NCBI GenBank assembly: GCA_012271025.1 | Contig: JAAXHF010000537.1 | Span: forward strand, 1-15,276 | DNA length: 15,276 nt | Source: Deltaproteobacteria bacterium | GTDB taxonomy: Bacteria; Desulfobacterota_B; Binatia; Bin18 | Reading direction: 5' to 3' | Shown here: positions 5,781 to 12,811 of the stretch, piece after piece | Layout of the letters: every line of letters starts with the position of its first letter | Position numbering within the stretch: position 1 is the first letter of the stretch | The notes under the pieces: generated by a model | What the model was told of the DNA's origin: nothing | The model's database searches: none | The model's input: only the letters and a program-made list of their open reading frames with translations | Program-made: the position numbers and the translations under genes

Positions 5781-7013
5781 ATGGCTTCCGCCGAAAAAGA
5801 CCCCCCCCGCGTGATCGACCTTGAGAACGACCTGTGGTTGTCCCGAGGCCGGTTCGGCACCAACGCGCGCTGGTTTGCCGTCTCCACCGTCGCCCACCTG
5901 CTGCTGCTGTCGGTGTTTGCCACCACCGCGGTGACCGTGATGCAAAAGGGCCAGGACCTCATCAAAGTGACCGCCCTGCCGTTCGCCCAGGACCCGGCCG
6001 CGCAGGCCGAGGACCAGAAAGACCCGGACGACTGGGAGGGTGAGCCGTCCCTCAGAGACCTGCCTGGGGCCTTGTCGATGGACATGCTGCCGCACAAGCG
6101 GGTCAAGAAATGGTCGTCCGGCCCGCCGCCGCTGGCCGGCCGGGTGGCCGCCATCAAGCCGACCGCCATGCCGATCCTGAGTAACTCCTTCAGCCCGGTC
6201 ACCATTCAGGTCGGCCGGACTTCTGACGATCTCAAGGGTATCACCACCCAGATCACCAATCTGAGCGGCTCGCTTGATGGGGTGGCCGGCGGTGACTTCG
6301 GCGACCGGGTCGGCGGGCTGCGACGGGTCGGCATCGATGTCGCCCTGGTCGTCGACGCCACCGACAGCATGCAGTTCGTGATCGACTCGGTCCGCGAGCG
6401 GCTCAGCAATATGATCGAATCGCTCCAAACCATGGTCGATACCACCCGGGTCGGCATTGTGGCCTACCGGGATCGGGGGGAGGATTACGTCACCCGCTGG
6501 GTCGATTTCAGCTTCTCGACCTCGAAGCTGCAGGGTTTTCTGACCAACCTTGAAGCCGGCGGCGGGGGTGACTGGCCCGAGGCGGTGTACGAGGGCGTGG
6601 ACGTGGCGATTCACGATCTCAGCTGGCGCAAGAAATCGCGCCGGATTGTCGTCATCGTATCGGGCTCGTCTCCGCACCCCGAGTCGGTCAGCAATATCCT
6701 GAACCTGGCCCAGAGCTTTCGGGCCGGGGGCGGCTATGTGAGCGTCATGGACCTAGCCGAAAGGATGCATGAAGACTTTGAGCGCGCCCTGTGGAAGCAA
6801 ACCGCCCATCTGACCAAGGTCGCCTTCAGCCCGTCTCCGCTGCCCGGCTTCTACCAGGAGTTCCGGGATACCATGGCCTCGATCGCCACCGCTGGCGGCG
6901 GCGAGTTCATTCCCCTGACCGACGAGAAACAGCTGACCAAGCAGATCATCGTCCTGACCTTTGGCACGCGCTGGGAAACGGAGATGGAACGCTTCCTGCG
7001 AGACCTGAGCTAA
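5781..7013 (+). CDS. Inner-membrane-anchored periplasmic vWA protein in the TonB position
   Basis: A 410-residue protein: cytoplasmic tail 1-30; one membrane helix at about 31-54 (WFAVSTVAHLLLLSVFATTA); acidic, proline-containing periplasmic linker 55-180; vWA domain about 184-395. The metal-site motif is DATDSM (192-197, D-x-T-x-S). AYRDRGEDYVTRW (228-240) and GGGDWPEA (261-268) supply the usual second and third loops. Where this subgroup commonly has a DAPPH-like segment after the fourth strand, the protein has SGSSPHP (294-300). The membrane helix contains S35-x3-H39, the same spacing as the Ser-x3-His of TonB that is needed to use the ExbB/ExbD proton gradient. Together with its place right after exbB-exbD, this suggests a TonB-like energised protein whose effector domain is vWA. 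AAGGAGG 7 bases upstream fixes ATG 5781. The ligand is unknown. Confidence 0.88.
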   Translation: MASAEKDPPRVIDLENDLWLSRGRFGTNARWFAVSTVAHLLLLSVFATTAVTVMQKGQDLIKVTALPFAQDPAAQAEDQKDPDDWEGEPSLRDLPGALSMDMLPHKRVKKWSSGPPPLAGRVAAIKPTAMPILSNSFSPVTIQVGRTSDDLKGITTQITNLSGSLDGVAGGDFGDRVGGLRRVGIDVALVVDATDSMQFVIDSVRERLSNMIESLQTMVDTTRVGIVAYRDRGEDYVTRWVDFSFSTSKLQGFLTNLEAGGGGDWPEAVYEGVDVAIHDLSWRKKSRRIVVIVSGSSPHPESVSNILNLAQSFRAGGGYVSVMDLAERMHEDFERALWKQTAHLTKVAFSPSPLPGFYQEFRDTMASIATAGGGEFIPLTDEKQLTKQIIVLTFGTRWETEMERFLRDLS

Positions 7014-7059
7014 AAAGGTAGCCGTGATAGAGAAGGGAACGAAATCATACCTACCTTTT
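7013..7059 (+). promoter_or_regulatory. Hairpin between the vWA and TPR genes
   Basis: AAAAGGTAG (7013-7021) pairs with CTACCTTTT (7051-7059). Inside this, GTGAT pairs with ATCAT (one G-T pair) across a 2x2 internal loop, giving about 14 pairs. It starts at the vWA stop codon (7011-7013) and ends in four T, 23 bases before the TPR start. It could be an attenuator or an mRNA-processing site that sets gene dosage within the operon. It resembles the hairpins at 4580-4623 and 9603-9656. Confidence 0.5.
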
Positions 7060-7082
7060 CCCGAGCACGAGGAGCACCCCCA

Positions 7083-9542
7083 ATGATGAAGGCAGAAGTC
7101 GGCACGATGAACCGTGGGCTCACAACGCGCTCCGCGTTCCGTCCTGTCTATCCCTTTCGGTTCCGCATTCCGTATGCCGTCCTCCTCATTGGTGCGTGTT
7201 GCCTGGTGTCCGGCCTGGCCGCCCCAGGGCCGGGTCACGCGGCAACGATATCGGACTTGGCGCCCCGCGCCGCCCAGGCCAAAAACCGGGCCAACCAGCT
7301 GAGGACCGGCGGCAAGGCCGGCCAGCTCGACGCCATCGGGGTTATCGGTCCGCTGGCCATGGAGTTTGTGGCTGCCTCGGATCTGGCCACCGCGGTCAAG
7401 ACCACGCGCGCGAACGTGCGGCAGATTTACACCGACCTGAGCGCACCCCTGCAAGCCATCTACAAGGCCAACACCGATGTCATGGAACGCTGGATGCAAG
7501 ACATCATGGCCGTCGACGGCGACCTGGAGGCGCTGTACGAAGAGGCGCGGTGGAGAGACGCCCAGGATGTGGCGGCCCGCGCGCTGTATTTTCTCAACTG
7601 GCTCAAGTATGTCGGCTCGTTCGTGTATGAGGGCGAGCGCCAGACCCAACTGCTCAGAGACGCGATTAACGGCTTCTCCGAGTTTGCCTCCGGCCCGGCG
7701 TCGAGCATCAAGCGCGAGACCCTGTTCGGCCGCGCCCTGAGCGAGCGCGAACTGGGCGAGTATGACTGGGCGATCAACGACTTTGAGGCGCTGCTGAAAG
7801 ATAAGGCGACCAGCCCCAGCATGCGTACCAAGGTCACCAGCGCGCTGGCAGAGACCCGCCGTCTGGCCAGACGCGGCAAACGTCGCGGCCCCTCGCCCGA
7901 GGACCTGCTTGAACAACAGCTGGCCGAAGCCAGCGGTCTGTTTGAGCGCAGCCAGCAGGAACGCAGCACGCAGCGCCGCAAGACCCGGGAACGGGCCATC
8001 GGCCTGGTGTTGGGGGTCAAAGAGTCAGACAACGCCGACGAGACGTGGAGAGCCAAGGCCGACACCCTGCTGGCCCAGAACCTGAACGAAGACGAAAAGG
8101 TGGCCCTCGATCCCTATATGCCGTGGCACAACGCGGCGGCTTTTATTCGCAAGGGCCAGTACGCCAAGGCCATCCCCGTCCTGCGGACGGTGCTGGAGTC
8201 GGACGATGCACGCGCTCAGCGCCATAAACAGGACGCCCGCTACTACCTCGGCGACGCGCTGCTCAGAACCGGCCGGCTGCGCCAGGCGATCACCACCCTG
8301 GACAGCTACCTCAACGGCGGGGCGTCCAAGAATGTGGTCAACGCCGCCTACCTGCGTTTCAAAGCCGCCGAGGCCCTGTTCGCCCGGTCGCAGAACCAGA
8401 CCAACGGCCGCCTGTATGTGAACGCGGCCAGAGACCTGATCAACCGCGATCCCAGGAACCGCTCAAAAGCCGTCCACGAGGCGCACTTCCGGCTTGGCGA
8501 GTATCAGCACGGCCAGGAAAACTATCTCGAAGCCGTGAACTCGTATCAGCGTGTCCGCGGCAATACCGAGTTTCGCTTCCGGGCCGATTTTGCCGCCCTG
8601 CAGAGCTATTTCTCGATCTACGAACAGTGGGAAGAAGACCCCGACACAGACCTGGGCATCAGCCCCGACGACCTCAAGCAGGGCATCAGAGACGGCCTGG
8701 TCGCCTTTGAGCAGAGCAGCGCCGCGTTTGAAAAGCAGAACCCCAAGGGCAAAAACCGCGAGAATCTCAGGAATTATCGCGGCCGGGTCAAGTTCATGCA
8801 CGCGGTCCTGCTCAGCGAGGACACCGACACCAACGCCGCCCAGATCGCCGACCTGCTGCACGACTTCGAGCAGCAGTACCCGGTCCATAAAGACGCCTTT
8901 GAAACCGTGGCTCGCGTCCGCCTGGTAACGCTGGAGAAAGCCGGTCGCTTTGAGGAGCTGGAAAAGAATGTGGCGGCCATCTTTGCCACCTACGACACCG
9001 ACAAACGGCTCGAGTTGCTCACAGCGCTCGACCAAGTCCTCGCGCGGGATATTCGGACCCTGGAGAAACAGAACGACAGGGACAACCTCCAGCCCGCCAA
9101 ACGCACCCTGGCCCGCCTGTACAGCGACAAGATTGCGCGTCAGGACTTTGCCGCAGACGAGTCCCAGGACAAGTTCAAATACGAGCTGGCCCAGCTGTAT
9201 CTGGATGTCAGGGACTACGACCAGGCGGCCGCCCTGTACACCGAACTCCAGGACGGACCGTATTCGCTGGTCTCATTGGCCGGCTTGGCCCGCATCGCCG
9301 AGGTCGGCGGGGACAAGGAACGGGCGCTGGCCTACTGGGAAGAGATGCTCCAAGACTCGCAGGCCGGGGACCCGATCTGGTTCCGCGGCTCGTACGAGGT
9401 CGCCGTGCTGAACGTTTCGCTGGGCAACGCCCGGGCCGGCTGTCGGACCGCCCGGGGCACCCGCACCATGCTGAACCGGCTGGGAGACCAGCAGCTCAAG
9501 AAACAGATCCAGGATTTCGTGACCAAGAACTGCGGCGTCTGA
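7083..9542 (+). CDS. Exported TPR-repeat protein of the ExbB/ExbD/vWA operon
   Basis: An 819-residue, mostly helical protein. After a long basic N-region, a hydrophobic core (YAVLLIGACCLVSGLAA, 31-47) and GHA-A (51-54) form a likely signal peptide, so it should be periplasmic. The C39 context (IGAC) is only a weak lipobox. TPR-like helix pairs are visible around 400-435 (ARYYLGDALLRTGRLRQAIT), about 465-490 (HFRLGEYQHGQENYLEAVNS), and near the C-terminus (KYELAQLYLDVRDYDQAAAL, then GLARIAEVGGDKERALAYW). A charged segment with coiled-coil character lies near 275-305. ACGAGGAG 8 bases before ATG 7083 supports this start, though ATG 7086 and 7107 are possible. TPR proteins also accompany the Vibrio TonB2 systems, where they support energised transport. 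By analogy this may link the vWA effector to an outer-membrane or peptidoglycan partner. I do not recognise a named family. Confidence 0.85.
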   Translation: MMKAEVGTMNRGLTTRSAFRPVYPFRFRIPYAVLLIGACCLVSGLAAPGPGHAATISDLAPRAAQAKNRANQLRTGGKAGQLDAIGVIGPLAMEFVAASDLATAVKTTRANVRQIYTDLSAPLQAIYKANTDVMERWMQDIMAVDGDLEALYEEARWRDAQDVAARALYFLNWLKYVGSFVYEGERQTQLLRDAINGFSEFASGPASSIKRETLFGRALSERELGEYDWAINDFEALLKDKATSPSMRTKVTSALAETRRLARRGKRRGPSPEDLLEQQLAEASGLFERSQQERSTQRRKTRERAIGLVLGVKESDNADETWRAKADTLLAQNLNEDEKVALDPYMPWHNAAAFIRKGQYAKAIPVLRTVLESDDARAQRHKQDARYYLGDALLRTGRLRQAITTLDSYLNGGASKNVVNAAYLRFKAAEALFARSQNQTNGRLYVNAARDLINRDPRNRSKAVHEAHFRLGEYQHGQENYLEAVNSYQRVRGNTEFRFRADFAALQSYFSIYEQWEEDPDTDLGISPDDLKQGIRDGLVAFEQSSAAFEKQNPKGKNRENLRNYRGRVKFMHAVLLSEDTDTNAAQIADLLHDFEQQYPVHKDAFETVARVRLVTLEKAGRFEELEKNVAAIFATYDTDKRLELLTALDQVLARDIRTLEKQNDRDNLQPAKRTLARLYSDKIARQDFAADESQDKFKYELAQLYLDVRDYDQAAALYTELQDGPYSLVSLAGLARIAEVGGDKERALAYWEEMLQDSQAGDPIWFRGSYEVAVLNVSLGNARAGCRTARGTRTMLNRLGDQQLKKQIQDFVTKNCGV

Positions 9543-9696
9543 CACAGCTTTTCCCCACCGCCCGGGCTGGCTCGGCGACCCACACCGGGCTAGGCCAAAA
9601 AAGGTGAGCGTGATAACACACAGAGCCTGAAAGGATATCACGATCACCGTCTCACCCACAGATCAGGGAATCTGGCTCTTTCTGGCCAAGGGCGGC
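9543..9696 (+). promoter_or_regulatory. Structured junction: two hairpins before the second exbB
   Basis: The first hairpin joins 9565-9575 with 9585-9596 (about 11 pairs, one bulge, several G-T) and is followed by AAAAAA. In the second, GGTGAG (9603-9608) pairs with CTCACC (9651-9656), and CGTGATA (9609-9615) pairs with TATCACG (9636-9642), leaving 8 bases bulged on the 3' side. The ribosome-binding sequence GAAAGGA (9629-9635) lies in the terminal loop of the second, and the likely start region lies in its 3' arm. Folding would therefore be expected to influence translation of the second motor. No canonical start codon lies between the ribosome-binding sequence and 9697 except a CTG at 9682. 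Confidence 0.55.
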
Positions 9697-10305
9697 GTGG
9701 TGTTGTTCATCATCGCCGTCCTGTCCATCGTTGCCTTTGCCATTGTGCTGGCCAAGTTCTGGTCGCTGTGGCGGTTCCGCACCCACCTCAGCACGCTCAA
9801 CCAGCGCATCGAGCCCCAGCTGGCCGAGGGCAATATCTCGGTCGCCCTGGGCGTCTGCCGTGAATACACCAGCCCGCTCAGCCGGCTGTTTGAGGCCGCC
9901 ATTGTGTATCGGGACCGCGGCCATAGCGACCTGACCCGCCGTCTGGAGCGTTTAGGTGGAGATGTGGTCGCGGCCCTGGAGTCCTACCTGGGCGTGCTGG
10001 CGGCGGTGATCGGGGTGGCCCCGATGCTGGGATTTCTGGGCACCATCATCGGTCTGATCCGCGCCTTCATGAGCTGGGAAGTGATGGGCGACCAGATCAC
10101 GATCAATATCCTGGCCGGTGGTATCTACGAAGCCATGATCACCACCGCCGCCGGTCTGAGTGTCACGATCCCGTACTATCTGATCTATAATCACCTCACC
10201 GCCCGGGTTAAACGTCTGACCCGGCTGACCGAAGAGCACACCGAGACCCTGGTCGATATGCTCACCCAAGCGCAGCCCCGGGAGCCCCTCAGCGATGCAG
10301 TTTAA
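9697..10305 (+). CDS. MotA/TolQ/ExbB proton channel family protein, second copy (start uncertain)
   Basis: A second inner-membrane motor subunit, 202 residues from GTG 9697. Helix 1 spans about 2-20, helix 2 about 100-124 with FLGTIIGLI (T116), and helix 3 about 140-165 with GGIYEAMITTAAGLSVTI. The start is doubtful. The open frame continues upstream to a TGA at 9628, and the 18 codons before 9697 encode DQGIW...LAKGG, which matches the usual N-terminus of ExbB/TolQ proteins (short polar lead, then KGG before helix 1). The good ribosome-binding sequence GAAAGGA (9629-9635) is 7 bases before an ATC at 9643, and no ATG, GTG or TTG is available there. Coordinates use the first ordinary start. 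The stop overlaps the next gene by 11 bases, so the pair is translationally coupled. It is clearly divergent from the copy at 4643. Confidence 0.85.
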   Translation: MVLFIIAVLSIVAFAIVLAKFWSLWRFRTHLSTLNQRIEPQLAEGNISVALGVCREYTSPLSRLFEAAIVYRDRGHSDLTRRLERLGGDVVAALESYLGVLAAVIGVAPMLGFLGTIIGLIRAFMSWEVMGDQITINILAGGIYEAMITTAAGLSVTIPYYLIYNHLTARVKRLTRLTEEHTETLVDMLTQAQPREPLSDAV

Positions 10306-10711
10306 CAAGCACCCACAGCCCAGCCCGAACCTCGACTCGGTGGCCCTGACCGACATCATCATGAACATGTTCATCTTCTTCTTCATTACGTTCAGCTTTC
10401 TGGCCACGTTTAATCAGACCAGAGAGGGCCGGGTCGATGTCAGCCTGCCCAAGGCGTCGTCAGCCGCCTCCCAGGTGGAACGGACACGCCTCACGGTGAG
10501 TCTGGACAAGGCCGGCGGCCTGTTTCTGAACGAACAGGAGACCAGCCTTGAACAGCTCCAGAACGTCTTCCAGGCCGAACGGGAAAAGGGCAGCGAGGTC
10601 ACCCTGGTGGTCCGCGCCGACCAGGAAGTCCAGCACGGCCGGGTGGTCAACGTGATGGATCTGGCCCGGACCGAGGGTCTGCACCGCCTGGCCATCGCCA
10701 CCGTCAAATGA
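10295..10711 (+). CDS. ExbD/TolR family protein, second copy
   Basis: Partner of the preceding ExbB-like protein, 138 residues. A polar tail is followed by DSVALTDIIMNMFIFFFITF (14-33), with the membrane aspartate D20, and a periplasmic ExbD-type domain (VSLPKASSA at 49-57; LTVSLDKAGGLFLNEQETSL at 66-85; VVRADQEVQHGRVVNVMDLA at 105-124; GLHRLAIAT at 128-136). The tail lacks the basic run of copy 1, and the helix is richer in phenylalanine, so the two pairs are probably not interchangeable. ATG 10295 lies inside the end of the exbB-like gene (11-base overlap). Its TGA overlaps an out-of-frame ATG (ATGA, 10708-10711). Confidence 0.92.
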   Translation: MQFNKHPQPSPNLDSVALTDIIMNMFIFFFITFSFLATFNQTREGRVDVSLPKASSAASQVERTRLTVSLDKAGGLFLNEQETSLEQLQNVFQAEREKGSEVTLVVRADQEVQHGRVVNVMDLARTEGLHRLAIATVK

Positions 10712-10765
10712 CACAGGCCCAAGGGCTGGCCGGGGGGAAACCGCCGCCCGAGTCGGACATCCTGA

Positions 10766-11680
10766 ATGAAATGGATACGAAAGATACGCTCGACGCGCTC
10801 CACACCACCGACCTTCTCCGCCTGGCAAGAGCAAAACCTGGCCGCCATTGGCCGCCGTCTGGCCGCCGCCCGCGCCGCCCGTCCCGGCATCGTGCATGAG
10901 CAGGTCTCGGCCTATAACCACATCGTCGTGCGTCGCACGACACAGCAGCTCCTGCTGTGCTACCGCCACCCCCACAGCCGGATTGAAGAAACCGAATCGC
11001 GGCTTGACCCTGATGACCCCCTCGTCCTGCCCTCGGCCTATACCCAGGCCATGCTCCTGGCCCTGATCTGGCAGCCCCATCCTCGGCGTATTCTGCTCAT
11101 CGGGCTGGGCGGGGGACGCCTGCAAATGGTCCTCCACCACTACCTGGAGCGGGTGACGCTGCATACCGTCGAGCTTGACCCGCTTGTTGTTGCGCTGGCG
11201 GAACGCTTCTTTGGCATCGTCCAGGACGAGCGCCAGCGGATCATCGTCCAGGACGGCCGGGACTATCTGCGTCGGGCTGCCGGCCGGCTGTCCTACGACC
11301 TGATCCTGCTCGACGCCTACCGCGTCGAGGGGGTGCCGCGCCACCTGAGCACCCACGAGTTTTATACCGAATGTCGCGCCTGTCTGGCTCCGGGCGGCGT
11401 GCTGGCCACCAACCTGCACTCGGGCATCCCCGGCTATGCGGCCGCCCGCGCGACCTTTGAGACGGCCTGGCCGCACACGGCAGTGTTTCCCGTGTTTGGG
11501 GGCAATGTGGTGGCCGTCGGCGGTGAGCTGGCCACGCTGGCCGCACCCGCCTTCTCGGCCCGACTGGGCTTGGTCGAGCAACACTTCCTGGGCCACCTGT
11601 CTCTCACCCGGCTGGCCCACGGGCGCGACAGCCGGGCGGTCAAGACCGGGCGGATTTTACACGACACGGACCAGCCTTGA
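10766..11680 (+). CDS. Spermidine synthase-fold protein (putative methyl- or aminopropyltransferase)
   Basis: Rossmann-fold protein of the spermidine synthase-like family, 304 residues as drawn. Visible motifs are the S-adenosyl binding loop LLIGLGGGRLQ (110-120), the acidic strand end VELDPLVV (135-142, E136), VQDGRDYL (161-168) and DLILLDAY (178-185, D183). An N-terminal beta segment (VSAYNHIVV, 47-55) is also typical. Many such proteins stand alone and are not true polyamine synthases, so the substrate is unknown. The start is unsure. ATG 10766 directly follows a stop in its frame and has rare codons (ATA, CGA, ATA) after it. GTG 10892 would give a 262-residue protein beginning near VHEQVSAYNH. 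An ATGA coupling with exbD lies in another frame (see findings). It is probably the last gene of the operon, but a role in the motor system is not evident. Confidence 0.8.
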   Translation: MKWIRKIRSTRSTPPTFSAWQEQNLAAIGRRLAAARAARPGIVHEQVSAYNHIVVRRTTQQLLLCYRHPHSRIEETESRLDPDDPLVLPSAYTQAMLLALIWQPHPRRILLIGLGGGRLQMVLHHYLERVTLHTVELDPLVVALAERFFGIVQDERQRIIVQDGRDYLRRAAGRLSYDLILLDAYRVEGVPRHLSTHEFYTECRACLAPGGVLATNLHSGIPGYAAARATFETAWPHTAVFPVFGGNVVAVGGELATLAAPAFSARLGLVEQHFLGHLSLTRLAHGRDSRAVKTGRILHDTDQP

Positions 11681-11867
11681 GTTACTCCAGAGTTTCATTC
11701 AAGGACAGATCAGACGGCACCTCAGCAACAAGGATGAAGCACACGAGAGAGGAGACGATCCCATTGTTGATTGAACGTCCAGAAAGTCCCCTAGGGCGTG
11801 TCTGTCCCTCCATTGACTTTCGCTAAGTGTTCTGGTTTGCAGGGAGCTTCTTGCAAAGGAGGACGGC
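11681..11867 (+). other. Intergenic leader before ilvE
   Basis: No secure gene lies in these 187 bases. An open frame of 30 codons (ATG 11734 to TAA 11824-11826) has a badly placed ribosome-binding sequence for its ATG; AGAGGAG (11748-11754) would better serve a TTG at 11764 inside it. The inverted repeat TTTGCA (11836-11841) / TGCAAA (11852-11857) runs into the ilvE Shine-Dalgarno sequence AAAGGAGG (11855-11862). A TTGACT (11813-11818) has no convincing -10 box at the right distance. No T-run terminator is visible. Confidence 0.45.
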
Positions 11868-12782
11868 GTGGAAAACGGTAAAATCTGGATGGACGGCGAG
11901 TTTGTCGCCTGGCCCGAGGCCACTGTACATGTGCTCACCCATACCCTCCACTACGGCGTCGGCGTGTTCGAGGGCATTCGGTGCTACGCCGGCGAGGACG
12001 GCCGTTCGGCAGTCTTCCGTCTTGCCGAGCATATTGAGCGCCTGTTTGACTCGGCCCATATTCTGGATCTCAAAATTCCGTTTACGCCCGAGCACATCAG
12101 CCAAGCCTGCCTGGAAACGGTCCGGGTCAACAATCTGAAAGAGTGCTACATCCGGCCGCTGGTGTTTGTCGGCGAAGGCGACCGCGGGCTGCACGCCCGG
12201 ACCAACCCCATTCGGGTGGCGATTGCCGCCTGGGCGTGGGGCGCCTACCTGGGCGAAGAGGGGCTGAAAAACGGGATTCGGGTCAAAACCTCCTCCTTCC
12301 AGCGCTTCCACGTCAATACCCTGATGACCAAGGCCAAAGCGGTCGGAACCTATCTGAACGCCATTCTGGCCGGTCAGGAAGTGTGGTCCCTGGGCTATGA
12401 CGAAGCCCTGTTGCTGGACACCGACGGCCATGTGGCCGAAGGACCGGGTGAGAATATCTTTGTGGTCCGCAAGGGAAAAATCAGAACCCCGCCCCTGTCG
12501 ACCTCGCTGCTGCCCGGCATCACCCGCGACACGGTGATGACCCTGCTGCGCGACGGCGGCTATGACCTGTCTGAAGAGTCCCTCACCCGCGACGATATCT
12601 ATCTTGCCGACGAGGTGTTCTTCACCGGCACGGCCGCCGAGGTGACCCCCATCCGCGAACTCGACGACCGGCCTATTCGCGGCCAGACCCCCGGAGAAGT
12701 GACCCGTTTTCTGCAACAGCAGTTCTTCGCCCTGACCAAGGGACAGGACAACAGCTATACGCACTGGCTGACATACGTCTGA
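11868..12782 (+). CDS. ilvE: Branched-chain amino acid aminotransferase
   Basis: Fold-type IV PLP enzyme that moves the amino group between glutamate and leucine, isoleucine or valine, the last biosynthetic step and first breakdown step of these amino acids. The 304 residues match the usual length. Visible are WMDGEFV (7-13), HTLHYGVGVFEGIRCY (25-40), YIRPLVF (94-100), the PLP-binding lysine K157 in TKAKAVGTYLNA, EGPGENIFVV (about 195-204), SLLPGITRD and FFTGTAAEVTPI. These residues favour IlvE over D-amino-acid transaminase or aminodeoxychorismate lyase. GTG 11868 is chosen because AAAGGAGG lies 5 bases upstream and the conserved start follows it. The stop lies in a GC hairpin before the next gene. 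Confidence 0.93.
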   Translation: MENGKIWMDGEFVAWPEATVHVLTHTLHYGVGVFEGIRCYAGEDGRSAVFRLAEHIERLFDSAHILDLKIPFTPEHISQACLETVRVNNLKECYIRPLVFVGEGDRGLHARTNPIRVAIAAWAWGAYLGEEGLKNGIRVKTSSFQRFHVNTLMTKAKAVGTYLNAILAGQEVWSLGYDEALLLDTDGHVAEGPGENIFVVRKGKIRTPPLSTSLLPGITRDTVMTLLRDGGYDLSEESLTRDDIYLADEVFFTGTAAEVTPIRELDDRPIRGQTPGEVTRFLQQQFFALTKGQDNSYTHWLTYV

Positions 12783-12799
12783 GCGGCTCGGCGCCGCTC
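12781..12799 (+). promoter_or_regulatory. GC hairpin at the ilvE stop
   Basis: GAGCGGC (12781-12787) pairs with GCCGCTC (12793-12799) around a 5-base loop; CTGA/TCAG outside can extend it across one bulged T. No T-run follows, so it is a poor terminator. It ends 12 bases before the next start codon, in the space where a Shine-Dalgarno sequence would be expected and is missing. Confidence 0.45.
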
Positions 12800-12811
12800 T
12801 CAGTATCCCTG

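Noticed and set aside
6753..7916. Minus-strand open frame of 387 codons across the vWA/TPR junction
   Set aside because: GC-rich shadow of two well-supported plus-strand genes; no recognisable domain, low-complexity Gly/Arg/Gln-rich product.
10460..11620. Minus-strand open frame of 386 codons
   Set aside because: Lies opposite exbD and the spermidine synthase-like gene, both with clear motifs; the product looks like random GC-rich translation.
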